Source: Polaromonas sp. UBA5171
Lineage (GTDB): Bacteria; Pseudomonadota; Gammaproteobacteria; Burkholderiales; Burkholderiaceae_C
Direction of reading: 5' to 3'
NCBI GenBank assembly: GCA_002413395.1
Contig: DHWX01000122.1
Span: forward strand, 1-43,163
DNA: 43,163 nt
The notes beneath the pieces are model-generated. The model did not search any database. It saw only the letters and a program-made list of their open reading frames with translations, and was not told where the DNA came from. Shown in pieces: positions 33,802-42,262 of this stretch; position 1 is the stretch's first letter, and each line of letters opens with the position of its first letter. Made by a program: the position numbers and the translations under genes.

Positions 33802-34521
33802 CTAACGGTTGCCCAGCGGCTTACGCGCTGTGACACCCAGGCGGCGGCTGCGCACGACCTGATACGGACGCACGACATAGGCCACAGAGCCAAACCCGCT
33901 CCACACATGCACCAGTCGGGTGAACGGAAAGATCAGGAAGATCGACATCCCCAGGAACATGTGCGCCTTGAACGTCCAACCCGCTTCGGCGAGCAGCTCT
34001 GGCGCGCCCGCACGGAAGGTCACGATGTGCTGCGCCCATTCGGCCAGCCTGAGCATCATGCTGCCGTCCAGGTGCTGGGCCGACAGCGGGATGGTTCCCA
34101 AGCCGAGTGCCAACTGCAGCCACAGCAGCCACAACAACACAATGTCGCTGGTTTTCGAATTGACACGGATGCGCGGGTCAGTCAGACGGCGATGCAACAG
34201 GATGGAGATACCGATGAATCCGAGCAGACCAAACAGACCGCCCGACACCATGGCCAGCAACTGCTTGGCGCCCGCGCTGATGAACGGCTCGTAAATAAAG
34301 TGCGGCGTCAGCAGGCCAAAGCTGTGACCGAAAAGCAGGAACAGCACGCCCACATGAAACAGGTTGCTGCCCCATCGCAGCTGGCCGGCGCGCAGCAGTT
34401 GCGAGGAATCGCTCTTCCAGGTGTACTGGTCGCGGTCGAAACGGATCAGGCTACCGATCAGGAACACCGTCAGGCAGATGTAGGGATAGATACCAAAAAG
34501 AAAATCGTTCAGCGTGGTCAT
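33802..34521 (-). CDS. narI: Respiratory nitrate reductase gamma subunit (cytochrome b)
   Basis: Membrane cytochrome b of 239 residues that takes electrons from quinol and passes them to NarH. Five transmembrane segments are visible. The four heme-ligating histidines fall at 56, 66, 187 and 205, the same positions as in the E. coli protein, as far as I recall its numbering. ATG 34521 overlaps the narJ stop as ATGA. The C-terminal cytoplasmic tail (VRPYQVVRSRR) is normal. Confidence 0.95.
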   Translation of the reverse strand: MTTLNDFLFGIYPYICLTVFLIGSLIRFDRDQYTWKSDSSQLLRAGQLRWGSNLFHVGVLFLLFGHSFGLLTPHFIYEPFISAGAKQLLAMVSGGLFGLLGFIGISILLHRRLTDPRIRVNSKTSDIVLLWLLWLQLALGLGTIPLSAQHLDGSMMLRLAEWAQHIVTFRAGAPELLAEAGWTFKAHMFLGMSIFLIFPFTRLVHVWSGFGSVAYVVRPYQVVRSRRLGVTARKPLGNR

Positions 34522-35213
34522 GCTTGCGCTCCTTCGACAGGACGTCCCTTGCGGACGATGTGAATCGGTTGCGGCTGGTCAGGCCTGGCCTGGCCCTTGG
34601 ACGAGCAGCCGTCAAAAACAACCGGCTCTTCCCAGACCGCGTCGATCGGCTCCTCGGCTGCGACTTGCACCGGCTGGGCTTTTTCTCCGGCCAGCTCCAG
34701 CAGCGCGCCGAGCACGCAGGCGTAGGCGCTGCCGCGTTGCTGCAGCGCCGAAAAAATCGCGTTAAAAATATGCGCCATCTCGGCCAGGAATTCGCGCGCC
34801 TCGCGTGGCGGCTGCGTCGAGGTGAATTCGAGCACCACCGGTAAAAAGTCGGGCATCTCGCCTTCGGCGAGAAAAAGACCGGCCTTCTCGTAGGTCTGCG
34901 CCAGATCGATCATGGCCGGCCCCCGGTCGCGCGAGTCCCCATGCACATGTTCGAACAGATGCAGAGAGGTGGCGCGGCCACGGTCGAACAGCTCGACATA
35001 CGCGGCTTCGGCGTCGAGCGGCGCCGCAAGCGCCAGCGAATCGATCAGGGCGTCCAGCTCGGCCAGCCGCTGCGGCGGCAGTGCGCGCTCGTCGTGCAGC
35101 GCTTCGCGAAGTTCCGCGAGCTTGCCGCGCAGCTCGGCGTCCGGATAACCGAGCAGCCGAGCCAGCACGCGCAGGCTCCTGGACGCCATGGTGGGGTGGT
35201 TAAAAAGCGCCAT
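34518..35213 (-). CDS. narJ: Nitrate reductase assembly chaperone NarJ
   Basis: Cytoplasmic chaperone of 231 residues that holds apo-NarGH until the molybdenum cofactor is inserted. The family blocks are LARLLGYPDAELRGKL, YVELFDRGRATSLHLFEHVHGDSRDRGPAM and the acidic loop LFLAEGEMPDFLPVVLEF. The last 40 residues are variable. It begins 3 bp after narH and overlaps narI by ATGA, so it is made with the operon. Confidence 0.94.
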   Translation of the reverse strand: MALFNHPTMASRSLRVLARLLGYPDAELRGKLAELREALHDERALPPQRLAELDALIDSLALAAPLDAEAAYVELFDRGRATSLHLFEHVHGDSRDRGPAMIDLAQTYEKAGLFLAEGEMPDFLPVVLEFTSTQPPREAREFLAEMAHIFNAIFSALQQRGSAYACVLGALLELAGEKAQPVQVAAEEPIDAVWEEPVVFDGCSSKGQARPDQPQPIHIVRKGRPVEGAQA

Positions 35214-35216
35214 GGT

Positions 35217-36749
35217 TCAGACCTCCACCTTGATGGGAATAGTGCGTTTTCGGTTGCCGCCAAACAGGCTCACGTCGCTGGCGCCGTCAGAGCAGCCGTT
35301 ACCGAAAGTAAAGCCGCAACCGCCGCGCATATCGAACGCGTTCTCGGCGTATTCGCGGTGGCTGCTCGGAATCACGAAGCGGTCTTCGTAGTTGGCGATC
35401 GCCATGATGTGGTACATCTCCTCGACCTCGGCCACCGTCAGGCCGGCTTGCTCCAGCACGGCCAGGTTCTGTAACTGGTCCACGTGCTTGCTGCGCTGGT
35501 AGGAACGCATCGCCAGCATGCGCTGGAGCGCACGGATCACCGGCGCGGTGTCGCCTGCCGTCAGCAGGTTGGCCAAATACTGCACGGGAATGCGCATCTG
35601 GGCGATGTCCGGCAGCTCGCCGTTGATGCCGATCTGACCGGCGTTGGCCGCCGAGGTGATGGGCGACAGCGGCGGCACATACCAGACCATGGGCAGGGTG
35701 CGGTACTCCGGGTGGAGCGGCAATGCCACTTTCCATTCCACGGCCATCTTGTAGACCGGGCTGCGGCGTGCGCCTTCGAGCCAAGCCTCCGGAATGCCGT
35801 CAGCTCTAGCCTGCTCGATCACCTTCGGATCGTGCGGGTTCAGGAAAATGTCGAGCTGGGCCTGGTACAGGTCCTTGTCGTCTTCCACGCTGGCCGCTTC
35901 CTGGATACGGTCGGCGTCATACAGCACCACGCCGAGGTAACGGATGCGCCCGACGCAGGTTTCGCTGCACACGGTGGGCTGGCCAGCCTCGATGCGCGGG
36001 TAGCAAAAGGTGCACTTCTCGGCCTTGCCGCTCTTCCAGTTGTAGTAAATCTTTTTGTACGGGCAACCGGAAACACACATGCGCCAGCCGCGGCACTTGT
36101 CCTGGTCGATCAGCACGATGCCGTCTTCCTCGCGCTTGTAGATCGAGCCAGAGGGGCACGAGGCCACGCAGGCCGGGTTGAGACAGTGCTCGCACAGGCG
36201 CGGCAAATACATCATGAAGGTGTTTTCAAACTGGCCGACCATGTCCTTCTGGACCTGCTCGAAATTCGCCAGATTGGCATCCTTGCTGCGCTTGGAGAAC
36301 TCGCCGCCGAGGATTTCTTCCCAGTTCGGGCCCCATTCGATCTTTTCCATGCGCTTGCCGGTGATCAGGCTGCGCGGACGCGCCGTCGGCGTGGCCTTCA
36401 TCTCGGGCGCTGACTGCAAATGGTCATAGTCGAAGGTGAAGGGCTCGTAATAGTCGTCGATCTGCGGCATGTTCGGATTGGCGAAGAGGCGCATCAAGAG
36501 CTTCCACTTGCCGCCCTGGCGCGGTTCGATGGAGCCGTCGCTCTTGCGAACCCAGCCGCCGTTCCACTTGTCCTGGTTTTCCCACTCCTTGGGGTAACCA
36601 ATGCCGGGCTTGGTCTCGACGTTGTTGAACCAGGCGTATTCCATGCCCGGACGGCTGGTCCAGACATTCTTGCAGGTGACTGAACAGGTGTGGCAACCGA
36701 TGCACTTGTCCAGGTTCAGCACCATGCCGATTTGCGCGCGTACCTTCAT
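35217..36749 (-). CDS. narH: Respiratory nitrate reductase beta subunit (iron-sulfur)
   Basis: Electron-transfer subunit of 510 residues, carrying electrons from NarI hemes to the NarG site. Four cysteine clusters are visible: C16-x2-C-x2-C-x3-C (CIGCHTCSVTC), CEHCLNPACVASC, CRGWRMCVSGC (with Trp in place of one Cys, as expected for the 3Fe-4S cluster) and CTFCYPR with CSETC. The ATG at 36749 overlaps the narG stop as ATGA. Length and motifs are normal, so the beta subunit is intact even though narG is not. Confidence 0.96.
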   Translation of the reverse strand: MKVRAQIGMVLNLDKCIGCHTCSVTCKNVWTSRPGMEYAWFNNVETKPGIGYPKEWENQDKWNGGWVRKSDGSIEPRQGGKWKLLMRLFANPNMPQIDDYYEPFTFDYDHLQSAPEMKATPTARPRSLITGKRMEKIEWGPNWEEILGGEFSKRSKDANLANFEQVQKDMVGQFENTFMMYLPRLCEHCLNPACVASCPSGSIYKREEDGIVLIDQDKCRGWRMCVSGCPYKKIYYNWKSGKAEKCTFCYPRIEAGQPTVCSETCVGRIRYLGVVLYDADRIQEAASVEDDKDLYQAQLDIFLNPHDPKVIEQARADGIPEAWLEGARRSPVYKMAVEWKVALPLHPEYRTLPMVWYVPPLSPITSAANAGQIGINGELPDIAQMRIPVQYLANLLTAGDTAPVIRALQRMLAMRSYQRSKHVDQLQNLAVLEQAGLTVAEVEEMYHIMAIANYEDRFVIPSSHREYAENAFDMRGGCGFTFGNGCSDGASDVSLFGGNRKRTIPIKVEV

Positions 36750-37849
36750 GCTGCTTCTCCCAGTTGTTGCACCGCGTGGGCAGGTTGGTCATCGCTTGGC
36801 GTGTCCAGCCAATCAACCTTGTCCATCTTGCGCACCACCACAAATTCGTCGCGGTTGGTGCCTATGGTTCCGTAATAGTTGAAACCGTAAGAGAGCTGCG
36901 CGTAGCCGCCTATCATGTGGGTTGGCTTGAGCACGATGCGCGTCACCGAGTTGTGAATGCCGCCACGCTGGCCGGTGATTTCCGAACCCGGCGTGTTGAC
37001 GATTTTTTCCTGCGCGTGATACATCATCACCATGCCGGGCTTGACGCGCTGGCTGACGACCGCCCGCGCGGCAATCGCGCCGTTGACGTTGTACAGCTCG
37101 ACCCAGTCGTTGTCTTCCACGCCGATCAGCTTGGCATCATCTTCACTGATCCAGATGATCGGTCCGCCGCGGCTGAGCGTGAGCATCAGCAGGTTGTCGG
37201 TGTAGGTCGAGTGGATACCCCACTTCTGGTGCGGCGTGATGAAGTTCAGCAGGATCTCGGAGTTGCCGTTGGAGCGGATGCCGTGCACGCCTGCCGTTGC
37301 CTTCAGGTTCACTGGCGGACGGTAGCTGGCCAGGCCCTCGCCAAAGGCCAGCATCCATGGATGATCCTGGTAGAACTGCTGACGCCCGGTCAGGGTGCGC
37401 CAGGGGATGTATTCATGCACGTTGGTGTAGCCGGCGTTGTACGAGACGGTCTCGGACTCAATGCCGCTCCAGGTGGGCGAGCTGATGATCTTGCGCGGCT
37501 GCGCCTGGATGTCGCGGAAACGGATCTTCTCGTCTTCGCGGTGGATCGCCAGGTGCGCATGCTCGCGCCCGGTCTGCTTTGAGAGCGCATTCCAGGCCTT
37601 CACCGCCACATGGCCGTTGGTTTCAGGCGCGAGCTGCAGCACCATCTCGCAGGCATCAATGTCACTGTCGATCCGGGGCATGCCCAGGGTCACGCCCGGC
37701 TCGGTGACAAGGCCGTTCAACTCGCCGAGCTGCCGCACTTCAGTCTCGGTGTTCCACGAAATGCCCTTGCCGCCATTGCCCACCTTGTTCAGCAGCGGAC
37801 CGACCGCCGTAAAACGCTTGTAGACGTTGGGATAGTCGCGTTCGACCAC
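36746..37849 (-). CDS. narG: NarG C-terminal part (out of frame with the N-terminal part)
   Basis: This reading frame of 367 residues is the last 29 percent of the nitrate reductase alpha subunit. It begins VVERDYPNVYKRFTAVGP, which in intact NarG directly follows GKTAPQMA. It contains the conserved cofactor-binding blocks RFRDIQAQPRKIISSPTW, YNAGYTNVHEYIPWRTL and SYGFNYYGTIGTNRDEF. The open frame starts at GTG 37849, exactly at the break, but no ribosome site is seen there. It is probably translated only if the extra base is an error or is bypassed. The end overlaps narH by ATGA, so the operon architecture is intact. Confidence 0.9.
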   Translation of the reverse strand: MVERDYPNVYKRFTAVGPLLNKVGNGGKGISWNTETEVRQLGELNGLVTEPGVTLGMPRIDSDIDACEMVLQLAPETNGHVAVKAWNALSKQTGREHAHLAIHREDEKIRFRDIQAQPRKIISSPTWSGIESETVSYNAGYTNVHEYIPWRTLTGRQQFYQDHPWMLAFGEGLASYRPPVNLKATAGVHGIRSNGNSEILLNFITPHQKWGIHSTYTDNLLMLTLSRGGPIIWISEDDAKLIGVEDNDWVELYNVNGAIAARAVVSQRVKPGMVMMYHAQEKIVNTPGSEITGQRGGIHNSVTRIVLKPTHMIGGYAQLSYGFNYYGTIGTNRDEFVVVRKMDKVDWLDTPSDDQPAHAVQQLGEAA

Positions 37850-40565
37850 CTGCCATTTGCGGCGCCGTCTTGCCGGGGATCAACTCGCACTCGCCGCGCT
37901 TCCAGTCCTTTACCTCGAAAGGCTGGGCCAGCTCGCCCGGTGAGTCGTGCATCAGCGGCGTCAGCACCATTTCGCGCTCGACACCGAGGTGGCCGTCGCA
38001 GAGCTCGCTGAATTTTTTCGCGAAGCCCTTGTAGATTTCCCAGTCGCTTTTTGACTGCCACACCGGGTCCACGGCGGTGGACAGCGGGTGGATGAAGGGA
38101 TGCATGTCGCTGGTGTTGAGGTCGTTCTTTTCGTACCAGGTCGCGGTGGGCAGCACGATGTCGGAATACAGGCAGGTCGTGCTCATGCGGAAGTCGAGCG
38201 TGACCAGCAGGTCGAGCTTGCCTTCGGGGGCCTTGTCGTGCCAGACCACTTCCTCGGGCTTGCCTTCTTCGGCGCCCAGGTCCTTGCCCTGCACGCCGTT
38301 GCTTGTCCCCAACAGGTGCTTCAGGAAGTATTCATGCCCCTTGCCCGACGAGCCGATGATGTTGGAGCGCCAGACGAACATGTTGCGCGGCCAGTTGGCA
38401 GGGTGGTCAGGGTCTTCGCAGCTCAGCTTGAGCGAGCCGTCCTTGAGCGACTTGACCACATAGTCTTTCGCATCCAGGCCCTGGGCCTGCGCGTCCTTCA
38501 CCACCTGCATCGGATTGGTCTGCAGCTGCGGTGCGCTCGGCAGCCAGCCCATGCGCTCGGCGCGCACGTTGTAGTCGATCATGCTGCCGCCGTAGAGCTT
38601 TTTGTCCGCCAGTGGCGAGAGCACTTCGTCAACACCGAGCTTCTCGTAGCGCCACTGATTCGTGTGCGCGTAAAAGAAGCTGGTCGAGTTCATCTGGCGC
38701 GGTGGGCGGATCCAGTCGAGCGCGAAGGCCAGCGGCGTCCAGCCGGTCTGCGGCCGCAGCTTTTCCTGGCCCACATAGTGCGCCCAGCCACCGCCACTCT
38801 TGCCGATGCAGCCGCACATCATCAGCATGTTGATGACGCTGCGGTAGTTCATGTCACTGTGGTACCAGTGGTTCATGCCGGCGCCGATGATGACCATCGA
38901 ACGGCCCTCGGTTTTCTCGGCGTTTTCGGCGAATTGGCGCGCGACGGTGATCACCTGGTCGCGCGGCACGCCGGTGATCTGCTCCTGCCAGGCCGGCGTG
39001 TAGGGGGTGTTGTCGTCGAAATCGGCCGCCGCCAGTTCACCGGCCAGGCCGCGTGGAATGCCGTATTGCGCGGCCTGCAGGTCGAACACCGTGGCCACCA
39101 GGGCCGAGCGTTCCTCGCCGGCCTTGCCCAGCGAAATGCGCTGCACCGGCACTGTGCGCACCAGCACATCGCCTTGCTCGTTGTTCGGAAAATGCTCGTG
39201 ATGGATGCCGCCGAAATACGGAAAACCCACCTTGGCGCTGTCCTGGCTCGGATCGTCGCCTTCGAGCACCGACAGCTTGAGCGTCACCTCGTCACCCTGG
39301 CGTGCTTCTTTAGCCTCCAGGTTCCACTGCCCGGCGTCGGCGCGGCCGTCCGGGCCCCAGCGAAAGCCGATCGCGCCATGCGGCAACACGACCTTGCCGA
39401 GCGCATCGAATGCGACGGTTTTCCACTCCGGATTGTTGGCCTGGCCGAGTTTGCCGTTGAAGTCGGACGCCCGCACGTAGCGATCCGGCACCATGATGGT
39501 TTCGCCGTTTTCCAGTTGGTGCTCTTTCAGCATCACCAGCATCGGCAGGTCGGTGTAGCGACGCGCGTAGTCGTCAAAATAGGCCGAGCGCGGCCGGCCG
39601 TTGCCGCCGAAATAAAAGTCTTTCAAGATCACATGGCCCATCGCCATGGCCACCGCGGCATCGGTGCCCTGCTTCGGATGCAGCCACAGGTCGGAAAGCT
39701 TGGCCACCTCGGAATAGTCGGGCGTGATGGCCACGGTCTTGGTGCCCTTGTAACGCACCTCGGTGAAGAAATGCGCGTCAGGCGTGCGCGTCTGCGGCAC
39801 GTTCGAGCCCCAGGCGATGATGAAACTCGAGTTGTACCAGTCGGCCGACTCGGGTACGTCGGTCTGCTCGCCCCAGACCTGCGGACTGGACGGAGGCAGG
39901 TCGCAATACCAGTCGTAAAAACTCAGGTTCACGCCGCCTATCAGCGAGAGATAGCGCGAACCCGACGCGTAACTGACCATGGACATCGCCGGAATCGGCG
40001 AGAAACCGATGATGCGGTCGGCACCATGCTTTTTGATGGTGTACACATTGGACGCAGCGATGATTTCGTTGACCTCGTCCCAGGTCGAGCGCACGAAGCC
40101 GCCCAGGCCGCGCACGCTCTGGTAGTCGCGCCGCTTGGCGTCGTCCTGAACGACGGCTGCCCATGCCTCAACGGGAGCCAGCGTCAGGCGCGCTTCGCGC
40201 CAGTGCTTGAGCAGGCGCGCACGCACCATCGGGTACTTGACGCGGTTGGCGCTGTACAGATACCAGCTATAGCTCGCGCCGCGCGAGCAGCCGCGCGGTT
40301 CGTGGTTGGGCATGTCCCAGCGCGTCCGCGGGTAATCGGTCTGCTGGGTCTCCCAGGTCACGATGCCGCCCTTGACATAAATCTTCCATGAGCACGAACC
40401 TGTGCAGTTCACGCCGTGCGTGCTGCGCACGATCTTGTCGTGGGCCCAGCGGTTGCGATAGGCATCCTCCCAGGTACGGTCTTCAGCCGTGGTGACGCCG
40501 TGATCGCCAGAAAACGATTCCCTCGGGCTGGAAAAGTGGCTTAGTCGATCGAGAAAATGACTCAT
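37740..40565 (-). CDS. narG: Respiratory nitrate reductase alpha subunit, N-terminal part (frameshifted)
   Basis: Molybdenum bis-MGD catalytic subunit reducing nitrate to nitrite in the cytoplasm. The FS0 cluster ligands His50, Cys54, Cys58 and Cys93 are present (HGVNCTGSC and HEPRGCSRG), and the molybdenum ligand aspartate lies in CDLPP (Asp222). The true sequence runs to GKTAPQMA at about residue 905. One extra base at 37850 then shifts the frame, and 36 foreign residues follow to a stop at 37740. Removing it gives a protein of about 1272 residues, normal for NarG. GGAG lies seven bases before ATG 40565. narK2 is 42 bp upstream. As written, the truncated protein would lack essential C-terminal cofactor contacts and be inactive. 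Confidence 0.95.
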   Translation of the reverse strand: MSHFLDRLSHFSSPRESFSGDHGVTTAEDRTWEDAYRNRWAHDKIVRSTHGVNCTGSCSWKIYVKGGIVTWETQQTDYPRTRWDMPNHEPRGCSRGASYSWYLYSANRVKYPMVRARLLKHWREARLTLAPVEAWAAVVQDDAKRRDYQSVRGLGGFVRSTWDEVNEIIAASNVYTIKKHGADRIIGFSPIPAMSMVSYASGSRYLSLIGGVNLSFYDWYCDLPPSSPQVWGEQTDVPESADWYNSSFIIAWGSNVPQTRTPDAHFFTEVRYKGTKTVAITPDYSEVAKLSDLWLHPKQGTDAAVAMAMGHVILKDFYFGGNGRPRSAYFDDYARRYTDLPMLVMLKEHQLENGETIMVPDRYVRASDFNGKLGQANNPEWKTVAFDALGKVVLPHGAIGFRWGPDGRADAGQWNLEAKEARQGDEVTLKLSVLEGDDPSQDSAKVGFPYFGGIHHEHFPNNEQGDVLVRTVPVQRISLGKAGEERSALVATVFDLQAAQYGIPRGLAGELAAADFDDNTPYTPAWQEQITGVPRDQVITVARQFAENAEKTEGRSMVIIGAGMNHWYHSDMNYRSVINMLMMCGCIGKSGGGWAHYVGQEKLRPQTGWTPLAFALDWIRPPRQMNSTSFFYAHTNQWRYEKLGVDEVLSPLADKKLYGGSMIDYNVRAERMGWLPSAPQLQTNPMQVVKDAQAQGLDAKDYVVKSLKDGSLKLSCEDPDHPANWPRNMFVWRSNIIGSSGKGHEYFLKHLLGTSNGVQGKDLGAEEGKPEEVVWHDKAPEGKLDLLVTLDFRMSTTCLYSDIVLPTATWYEKNDLNTSDMHPFIHPLSTAVDPVWQSKSDWEIYKGFAKKFSELCDGHLGVEREMVLTPLMHDSPGELAQPFEVKDWKRGECELIPGKTAPQMAGGRTRLSQRLQAFYGGRSAAEQGGQWRQGHFVEHRD

Positions 40566-40607
40566 TTGATTCTCCGGTAATACGGTAAAAGCGAGTTGAG
40601 CAGCGCG

Positions 40608-42236
40608 TCAAGGGTTTTTGATCTCGGCACCACGGCGCAGGTAGAACCACCAGTTCAGCACCAGGCACAAGGCATAGAAAATAGCAAAGCCATACATTGC
40701 AATCTCAGGCGTTCCCGCCTTGATCTGGGCACCAATCACCACCGGGGCGATGAAGGCGCCATAGGCGGCAATGGCCGAAGTCCAGCCCAGCACCGGGCCG
40801 GCTTGCTGGCGGTCGAAAATTACCCCAATGGTGCGGAAGGTCGAGCCATTGCCAATGCCGCTGGCGGCGAACAACACGACAAAGAGCACCATGAACATCA
40901 GGAAATATTGCTCAGGCGTGGCCGACTTGTAGGCCAGCAGCATCACATAGCCGAGCGCGCTCGAGGCCACAACCATCACCGCCGAAATAACCTGCGTCAC
41001 GATGGAGCCGCCAACCTTGTCCGATATCCACCCACCCACGGGCCGGATCAGTGCTCCCACCAAGGGGCCGATCCAGGCGTAGGTCAGTGCCGACGGCGCA
41101 TTCGGATTCTTGAGCACGTGTTGCATGACACCGGCGGCATCGGGCACATGGCTGACTCCGAAAATAACCGTGATCGCAAGCGGCAGCGCCATCGAAAATC
41201 CGATGAATGATCCGAACGTGACGATATAGAGCACTGTCAGCGCCCAGGTGTGCCGGTTGCGAAAAATGGCGAACTGCGCGGCAATGCCGTCCTTCATCGT
41301 GCCGAATGCCGTCAGCTTCATCACCAGCAGCATGCTGATCACAATCAGCGGCATGTCAACCCACATATTCAGCAAGCCGAGGCCCGTGGGTTTGGGCAGG
41401 TACAGATACAGCCCCACAAAGGTTGGAACAAATGAAAGGGTATACAGCCAGGTGATCTTGAGGAAGGCCGGGATCGTGCCGCCGATGTTGGGGGAAACCG
41501 TCAGCAGGTTGTTCATGCCAAAGAAACACAGGATCGACAACGGCACCAGCGACAACAGCCACCCGAGGCCGGCGTTCTGGATCCAGGTGGGCGTGCCGGC
41601 GGCGATCTTGCCAAAAATCCAGCCGCTGTCTTTCACCAGGGTCATCGGCTCGCCGCCGAAGCTGCCGAACAGGCTCATTGTCATCACCAGCGGAATGACA
41701 ATTTGCATGGTCGTTACGCCGAGGTTGCCCAGACCCGCATTGATACCCAGCGCCGTACCCTGCAGGCGCTTGGGGAAGAAGGTGGTGATATTGGACATGG
41801 AACTGGCGAAGTTGCCGCCGCCCACGCCCGACCACAGTGCCATCAGTTGGAACGCCCAAAGGGGCCAGTCTTTGTGCTGCAGCACGATACCGGTGCCGAT
41901 GGCCGGCGCCAGCAGCATGGCAGTCGTCAAAAATATGGTGTTGCGCCCACCTGCCAGCCGGATCAGGAAGGCGGCCGGAATGCGCATGGTGGCGCCAGCC
42001 AGGCCTGAAATGGCCGTGAGTGTGAACAGCTCGGCCTGGGTAAACGGAAAGCCCAGATTGAGCATTTGCACGGTGATGATGCCCCACATGCCCCAGACGG
42101 CAAAACCACACAGCAGGGCCGGCACGGAAATCCAGAGGTTTCGGTAAGCCACGCGCTTGCCGATGCTTTCCCAGAACTGCTCATCCTCGGGACGCCAGTC
42201 GGTGATATCTACAGTGAGATTGGTTTTTGTGTTCAT
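40608..42236 (-). CDS. narK2: Nitrate/nitrite transporter, NarK2 type
   Basis: Major facilitator protein of 542 residues with twelve predicted transmembrane segments. It has nitrate-signature glycine motifs (GVGGGNFASSMSNITTFFP and GIGNGSTFRTIGVIF), typical of NarK nitrate/nitrite antiporters. ATG 42236 is used; an in-frame TTG ten codons upstream is an alternative and neither has a good ribosome site. It lies 27 bp after narK1 and 42 bp before narG. The NarK2 type is expected to exchange nitrate for nitrite during respiration; the name follows position and similarity, not experiment. Confidence 0.92.
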   Translation of the reverse strand: MNTKTNLTVDITDWRPEDEQFWESIGKRVAYRNLWISVPALLCGFAVWGMWGIITVQMLNLGFPFTQAELFTLTAISGLAGATMRIPAAFLIRLAGGRNTIFLTTAMLLAPAIGTGIVLQHKDWPLWAFQLMALWSGVGGGNFASSMSNITTFFPKRLQGTALGINAGLGNLGVTTMQIVIPLVMTMSLFGSFGGEPMTLVKDSGWIFGKIAAGTPTWIQNAGLGWLLSLVPLSILCFFGMNNLLTVSPNIGGTIPAFLKITWLYTLSFVPTFVGLYLYLPKPTGLGLLNMWVDMPLIVISMLLVMKLTAFGTMKDGIAAQFAIFRNRHTWALTVLYIVTFGSFIGFSMALPLAITVIFGVSHVPDAAGVMQHVLKNPNAPSALTYAWIGPLVGALIRPVGGWISDKVGGSIVTQVISAVMVVASSALGYVMLLAYKSATPEQYFLMFMVLFVVLFAASGIGNGSTFRTIGVIFDRQQAGPVLGWTSAIAAYGAFIAPVVIGAQIKAGTPEIAMYGFAIFYALCLVLNWWFYLRRGAEIKNP

Positions 42237-42262
42237 GATCGTTTTTTTAAAAGAGTTTGGTT

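Noticed and set aside
38088..40391. Plus-strand open frame of 767 codons
   Set aside because: Antisense to narG in a GC-rich gene; the length is a by-product of codon bias.
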